DNA of 17,467 nucleotides from an uncultured Eisenbergiella sp. Its GTDB lineage: Bacteria > Bacillota > Clostridia > Lachnospirales > Lachnospiraceae. Numbering within the stretch: the first letter of the stretch is position 1; each line of letters starts with the position of its first letter. The DNA lies in contig CARDPF010000030.1 in the NCBI GenBank assembly GCA_948960675.1, positions 1 to 17,467 on the forward strand, given 5' to 3'. Shown piece after piece: positions 13,742 to 17,467 of the stretch. Position numbers and translations under genes: made by a program. The notes under the pieces were generated by a model. It was given only the letters and a program-made list of their open reading frames with translations. It had not been told where the DNA came from and ran no database searches.

Positions 13742-15142
13742 ATGACAAGATTATATTATCAGGAGCCGGGCACTTATTTTGGGGACTGCATGCCCTTGGC
13801 GCATGACGGCCGGTTTTATTTGTTTCACCAGAGGGATAACAGAAATCCCTGTCCCTTCGGGGAACCTTTCGGATGGGATCTTACCGTCACGCAGGATTTT
13901 GTGCATTACAAATATCTGGGAACGGCGATTCCAAGGGGAGGGGATACGCAGCAGGATCAGTTTATTTTTGCGGGCTCCGTTTTCAGTGCGGAAGGGCTTT
14001 TTCATGCCTTCTATACGGGGTATAACCGGGATTACGAAAAGCAGGGGAAAAATCCACAGGTTTTGCTGCATGCGGTCAGTAAGGATCTGCTGCACTGGGA
14101 AAAGAGGCGGGACGAAGTGACTTTCACGCCGCAGGCCGGTTATGATGCGGGGGATTGGAGAGATCCCTTTGTGCTGTGGCAGGAGGAGGAAAAACGGTAT
14201 CTGTTGTTGCTGGGAACCAGAAAGGCTTCACCAAAAACCGCGCAGACGGGCCGAACCGTATATTTTACCTCCGAAAATTTAAAGGATTGGACATTCGGCG
14301 GGGATTTTTATGCCCCTGATTTGTATACCATGCATGAGATGCCGGATTTGTTTCGTATGGGGGACTGGTGGTATCACATCATCTCGGAATACAGTGACCG
14401 AAGCCGGATGGTCTATCGGATGGCAAAAAGCATATACGGTCCCTGGATTGCACCGGGGGACGATGCTTTTGACGGCAGGGCCTATTATGCGGCCAGAACC
14501 TGCTGTAGAAATGGCAGGCGGTTTTTGTTCGGTTGGGTACCTACGCGGGAAAACTGTGAGGATACCGGCAACTTTGAATGGGCGGGAACCTTTATGGCAC
14601 ATGAACTATACCAGAGAAAAGACGGGACGCTGGGTGTAAAGCCGCCCCAGGAGGTCTGGAATGCCTTCGGGGCAAAACAGAGGCTTTCGGATCGGCAGAT
14701 CATTTCCGGGGGAGTGCGAAAAGAGGCTGTTTTGGCCCAAAGGTGCGGCGGACTTTTCTGTCTGGAGGTGACGGTTTGTTTTACCGTGCAGCCAAAGGAT
14801 TTCGGAATTCGTTTTTACGAAAACCGGGAAAACGGACAGTCCTTTCAGTATCGTTTTCTGCCCGGGGAGTCGCGGGTGGTTTTTGAAAAAAATCCGAATT
14901 GGCCATGGTACCAGTGCATGAACCTTGGACTGGAACGCCCTGTCTGTCTGGGAGGGGGGAAGGACTATCATATCCGTCTGCTTGTGGATGATACGATTGC
15001 CACGCTGTATGTGGACGGCGTTGGGCTCAATGCGAGATTTTATGCCAGACCGGGGGATGACATTTCGCTTTTTGTGACGGATGGAACCGTTACCATAAAG
15101 GATATACATTTTTCCAATACGTTACAGGAAGAAAAGCGGTAA
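13742..15142 (+). CDS. GH32-family glycoside hydrolase (fructosidase-like), cytoplasmic
   Basis: The protein has 466 residues. ATG 13742 follows AAAGGA by 8 bases. Residues about 8-300 have the GH32 propeller motifs. GDCMPLAHDGRFYLFH (14-29) carries the probable nucleophile Asp15, FAGSVF (76-81) matches the FSGS block, and WRDPFVLW carries stabilising Asp141. MHEMPDLF carries the probable acid/base Glu199. The usual Glu-Cys-Pro triad here reads Glu-Met-Pro, and the classical WMNDPNG motif is reduced to GDCMP. Residues about 335-460 match the GH32 C-terminal beta-sandwich (IATLYVDGVGLNARFYARPG). There is no signal peptide. It is the last gene of the importer operon, so it should act on the imported sugar. 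GH32 members hydrolyse beta-fructosides; a changed specificity is possible given the divergent motifs. No clear intrinsic terminator follows. Confidence 0.86.
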   Translation: MTRLYYQEPGTYFGDCMPLAHDGRFYLFHQRDNRNPCPFGEPFGWDLTVTQDFVHYKYLGTAIPRGGDTQQDQFIFAGSVFSAEGLFHAFYTGYNRDYEKQGKNPQVLLHAVSKDLLHWEKRRDEVTFTPQAGYDAGDWRDPFVLWQEEEKRYLLLLGTRKASPKTAQTGRTVYFTSENLKDWTFGGDFYAPDLYTMHEMPDLFRMGDWWYHIISEYSDRSRMVYRMAKSIYGPWIAPGDDAFDGRAYYAARTCCRNGRRFLFGWVPTRENCEDTGNFEWAGTFMAHELYQRKDGTLGVKPPQEVWNAFGAKQRLSDRQIISGGVRKEAVLAQRCGGLFCLEVTVCFTVQPKDFGIRFYENRENGQSFQYRFLPGESRVVFEKNPNWPWYQCMNLGLERPVCLGGGKDYHIRLLVDDTIATLYVDGVGLNARFYARPGDDISLFVTDGTVTIKDIHFSNTLQEEKR

Positions 15143-15212
15143 CAGCCCGGGCAATGCTGTCTGACCTGTTCCCCACCAGTTATAAAAAATCAAAATTTTA
15201 AAGGTATTATGG

Positions 15213-15241
15213 TTGACTTTCCGTACTTTGTCGTGTATAGT
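15213..15241 (+). promoter_or_regulatory. Sigma-A promoter of the DEAD-box helicase gene
   Basis: TTGACT (15213-15218) and TATAGT (15236-15241) are separated by 17 bases, each matching 5 of 6 consensus positions. An AT-rich stretch (15181-15208) lies just upstream and could act as an UP element. The implied leader is about 80 bases, so the helicase is probably transcribed independently of the sugar operon. Confidence 0.75.
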
Positions 15242-15278
15242 CTAAAGAGTTTGGAAAAAATTGTTTTCGTATGGGTAA

Positions 15279-15312
15279 AACCGGAGAGTATAACCGGAGT
15301 TAAGGGCCGGTT
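15279..15312 (+). promoter_or_regulatory. Helicase leader with alternative hairpins
   Basis: AACCGGAG occurs at 15279-15286 and 15292-15299, and CCGGTT at 15307-15312. Either AACCGG can pair with the single CCGGTT, giving two mutually exclusive stems. The fold ends just before the AGAGGA ribosome binding site (15317-15322). Leaders that control cold-induced RNA helicases are known in other bacteria; a similar role here is inferred. Confidence 0.4.
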
Positions 15313-15329
15313 AGGGAAGAGGATTTTGA

Positions 15330-16940
15330 ATGGAGACTATGATGAAGTATGAGGAGTCCGGCGTTGACGAGAGAATATTAAGGGCCATATCGGAGATGGG
15401 ATTTGAATATATGACGCCGATTCAGGCGGATGCCATTCCTGTTTTAATGGAGGGCCGGGACGTGATCGGACAGGCGCAGACGGGAACCGGTAAGACGGCG
15501 GCGTTTGGCATTCCGCTTTTACAGCGTGTGGATCCGGAAGACCGGGGATTGCAGGGGATGATATTGTGTCCCACGAGGGAGCTTGCCATGCAGGCGGCAG
15601 AGGAGTTGCGCCGGTTTTCCCGTTATATGCACGGTGTGCGGGTGTTGGCGGTATATGGCGGGCAGGATATCAGCAGGCAGATCAAAGCGTTAAAGGGCGG
15701 CGTACAGGTAATTGTAGGTACCCCGGGCCGTGTGATGGATCATATGAGAAGGCATACCATCAAGGTGGATAACTTAAAAATGGTGGTACTTGACGAAGCG
15801 GACGAGATGTTGGATATGGGGTTCCGGGAGGATATGGAAGCCATCTTGGGGGAAATCGAATGCGAGCACCAGACGGCGCTGTTTTCCGCTACGATGCCGG
15901 AGCCGATTTTGCGTATCACCAAACAATTTCAGAAGGATGCCGTACTTGTGAAAGTGGTGAAAAAGGAACTGACGGTAGAGGCCATCAAGCAGCATCTTTA
16001 TTATATTAAAAAGACGGACAAGGAAGCGGCGACGGCACGGCTGATCGAGTATTATGAATTGAAGCGATGCCTGATTTTTTGCAATACCAAAAGTATGGTG
16101 GACGAACTTGCCGATCATCTGCGCAACAGGGGAATTACGGCGGAAGGGCTGCACGGGGATATGAGCCAGGCGCAGCGGGATACGGTGATGAAGCGTTTCC
16201 GCAACGGAAACCTGCAGATCCTGATTGCCACCGATGTGGCGGCGCGGGGAATTGATGTCAGCGGTGTGGACGGCGTGATCAATTACGATGTACCGCAGGA
16301 CACGGAATATTATGTGCACCGCATCGGGAGAACCGGGCGGGCCGGACGGGAGGGGATGTCCTTTACCCTTGCAAACGTGCGGGAATATTATAAAATCCGC
16401 GAGATTGAGAAAATGTGTAAGACCCATCTGGAGGAAAAGAAGCTTCCTACCTATGAGGAGGTGTGCCTGCAGAAGCAGAAAAATGTGCTTGCACAGATGC
16501 GTCAGGTCATGGAGGAGGTCAACACGGCGGATTATATCCGCGCAGTGGAGCGCTTTGAGAAGGAAAGCGGAATCAGCGCGTTGGAATTGGCAGCGGCGTT
16601 TTTGTGCAGCCAGGCCGATTCCGGCGAGGAAGAGTATATTGAAGAGCAGTCCCCTGTCAGCCGCAGGCGGTCAGACCGGGAAGGCCGTCAGAGGGGCTTT
16701 GGGGACAGTGGCAAAAATGGCCGTGGCTTTAGGGACGGTGGCAGGGCGCAGCAGCATGGCCGTCGTTTTGGGGACGAGAGCAGAACGGACAAAAAGAACC
16801 GCAGCTTTGGCAGCTTTAAGGAGGACAGACCGCGCCGGGCTTTAGATGACAGGAAACACTATGCGGAAGGCAGGAGCGAACAGAGACGTACTGCAGGCCG
16901 CATGGGAGGCGGCAGGGACAGAAAAAGGAATTATGCATAA
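15330..16940 (+). CDS. DEAD-box ATP-dependent RNA helicase (CshA/DeaD-like) with Arg/Gly-rich tail
   Basis: The protein has 536 residues; ATG 15330 follows AGAGGA by about 7 bases. The helicase core is complete. It has a Q-motif (Phe25 to Gln32), motif I AQTGTGKT (49-56), PTRELA (Ia), TPGR (Ib), DEAD (155-158) and SAT (186-188). In the second RecA domain are LIFCNTK, ATDVAARGIDV and HRIGRTGR. After residue about 440 the protein becomes a low-complexity basic tail with irregular copies of RGFGD, RGFRD, RRFGD and RSFGSF, a likely RNA-binding segment that replaces the folded C-terminal domain of DbpA-type helicases. It should unwind structured RNA in ribosome assembly, mRNA decay or cold adaptation. 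It has its own promoter and a strong terminator and is not functionally linked to the sugar genes. Confidence 0.95.
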   Translation: METMMKYEESGVDERILRAISEMGFEYMTPIQADAIPVLMEGRDVIGQAQTGTGKTAAFGIPLLQRVDPEDRGLQGMILCPTRELAMQAAEELRRFSRYMHGVRVLAVYGGQDISRQIKALKGGVQVIVGTPGRVMDHMRRHTIKVDNLKMVVLDEADEMLDMGFREDMEAILGEIECEHQTALFSATMPEPILRITKQFQKDAVLVKVVKKELTVEAIKQHLYYIKKTDKEAATARLIEYYELKRCLIFCNTKSMVDELADHLRNRGITAEGLHGDMSQAQRDTVMKRFRNGNLQILIATDVAARGIDVSGVDGVINYDVPQDTEYYVHRIGRTGRAGREGMSFTLANVREYYKIREIEKMCKTHLEEKKLPTYEEVCLQKQKNVLAQMRQVMEEVNTADYIRAVERFEKESGISALELAAAFLCSQADSGEEEYIEEQSPVSRRRSDREGRQRGFGDSGKNGRGFRDGGRAQQHGRRFGDESRTDKKNRSFGSFKEDRPRRALDDRKHYAEGRSEQRRTAGRMGGGRDRKRNYA

Positions 16941-16988
16941 ACAATAATTTTGCCGCAGGGTCAGGCAGGGCAGTGTGAAAGCGGATGG

Positions 16989-17043
16989 ACAGGTACAAGG
17001 TTCCGGGATCGAAAAGATTCCGGAACCGGTGTCTGTTTTTTTT
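16989..17043 (+). terminator. Intrinsic terminator of the helicase gene
   Basis: GGTTCCGG (16999-17006) pairs perfectly with CCGGAACC (17020-17027) across a 13-base loop. Outer bases ACAG (16989-16992) and CTGT (17033-17036) can extend the stem. A run of eight T follows at 17036-17043. It lies about 50 bases after the helicase stop, and isolates the downstream Pro/Cys gene from helicase transcription. Confidence 0.88.
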
Positions 17044-17232
17044 GTTGTTCTTTTCATGGACCTTTACGGAGGCAGGATTTGGGAACCGCAAGACGTTTCC
17101 ACGCATAAAATAGAACATGTAGAGTTACTTCTTGTATCCGTTTCGACAGCGGGGCGTAACCATGAAATGACATGCAAAAGGGAAAATGCTGTCAAAGGGA
17201 ACCGTTAACCAACATAAAAGGAGAGGGATAAA

Positions 17233-17467
17233 ATGTTCTATTTTCGCAATACAGCAAAACAAAATCCCGGTAAAGGCGGGGGTATAAACGGAGGCTGCCA
17301 AAGGGGATGCCGCCCTTATCCGCCACCGTGCCCACCGCCGCCCACACCGCCGTGCCCACCGCCGCCATGCCCGCCGCCCACACCGCCGTGCCCGCCGCCC
17401 ACACCGCCGTGCCCGCCGCCCACACCGCCAAAGCCGCCGTGCCCGCCGCCCACACCGCCGAAGCCGC
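17233..17467 (+). CDS. Pro/Cys/Thr-rich repeat protein of unknown function (C-terminus cut by window edge)
   Basis: I do not recognise this gene. ATG 17233 follows AGGAGAG by 7 bases and the frame stays open to the window end (78 complete codons). The N-terminus MFYFRNTAKQNPGKGGGINGG is neither a signal peptide nor a membrane anchor. Two cysteines (C22, C26) precede a proline tract that starts at Pro30. The tract is built from units close to PPCPPPT, with Cys at 33, 41, 46, 53, 60 and 70 and Thr at 38, 50, 57, 64 and 74; Lys replaces Cys at 67 and 77. The gene stands alone after a strong terminator, and I could not identify a convincing promoter in 17044-17232. Possible roles include a disulfide-linked structural protein (for example of the spore surface), a metal-binding protein, or a modified-peptide precursor. 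All three are speculation. The good start site and unbroken frame make it likely to be expressed. Confidence 0.72.
   Translation, partial: MFYFRNTAKQNPGKGGGINGGCQRGCRPYPPPCPPPPTPPCPPPPCPPPTPPCPPPTPPCPPPTPPKPPCPPPTPPKP
17320..17467 (+). repeat. GC-rich tandem repeat coding for PPCPPPT-type units
   Basis: The TGC codons at 17329, 17353, 17368, 17389, 17410 and 17440 mark units of 24, 15, 21, 21 and 30 bases. All lengths are multiples of three. The commonest unit is 21 bases, and the copies at 17389-17430 are nearly identical. Such repeats can expand or contract in frame by slippage, and are prone to assembly collapse. The array continues beyond the window. Confidence 0.85.

Noticed and set aside
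15142..15162. Possible terminator after the GH32 gene (ACAGC...GCTGT)
   Set aside because: The stem is only 5 bp and no T-tract follows directly.
15774..16427. Minus-strand open frame of 217 codons opposite the DEAD-box helicase
   Set aside because: It is antisense to conserved helicase motifs; the reading comes from codon bias of the real gene.
16975..17208. Small plus-strand frame of 77 codons after the helicase
   Set aside because: It runs straight through the intrinsic terminator at 16989-17043 and lacks a convincing start.
17192..17455. Minus-strand frame with Val-Trp-Ala-Ala-Gly-Thr repeats
   Set aside because: It is the complement of the Pro/Cys repeat. The plus frame has a proper ribosome binding site and start.
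17320..17467. Possible CRISPR array
   Set aside because: Units are short (15-30 bases), contiguous and in frame with a coding sequence; there are no unique spacers.

Overview
The window looks like chromosomal DNA from an anaerobic Firmicute of the Clostridia, probably Lachnospiraceae-like. This is an inference from three things: AGGAGG-type ribosome binding sites and TTGACA/TATAAT promoters, the gene families present (YesMN-type sensor pair, MalFG-type importer without its own ATPase, cytoplasmic GH43 and GH8 enzymes), and protein style. No rRNA, tRNA, insertion sequence, phage gene or CRISPR array is visible.

Left block (1-3236), minus strand: an AraC-family regulator cut by the left edge, then an ArsR-type repressor translationally coupled to an ABC exporter half-transporter. 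The arsR promoter is near-consensus, and a perfect 13-bp inverted repeat lies across its -35 box, which looks like an autoregulatory operator.

Central block (3331-7761), plus strand: a three-gene carbohydrate cassette of GH43 (arabinofuranosidase/xylosidase-like), GH8 (reducing-end xylose-releasing exo-oligoxylanase, Rex-like) and GH43 (beta-xylosidase with C-terminal beta-sandwich). None has a signal peptide. They would therefore trim imported arabinoxylo-oligosaccharides in the cytoplasm from both chain ends.

Sensing and import block (7784-15142): a YesM/YesN-like histidine kinase and AraC-type response regulator on the minus strand, divergent from a lipoprotein sugar-binding protein, two permeases and a GH32-family enzyme on the plus strand. 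The shared upstream region carries an 11-bp direct repeat with a 19-bp period, a good candidate regulator site. GH32 enzymes usually act on fructans, so the transporter cargo (xylo-oligosaccharide or fructo-oligosaccharide) is open. No importer ATPase is present and it must be encoded elsewhere.

Right block (15143-17467), plus strand: a DEAD-box RNA helicase with an Arg/Gly-rich tail, its own promoter, a leader with alternative hairpins and a strong intrinsic terminator. After it begins an unusual gene, cut by the right edge, encoding a Pro/Cys/Thr repeat protein (units such as PPCPPPT). It has a strong ribosome binding site and no signal peptide, and it is the least explained item in the window.
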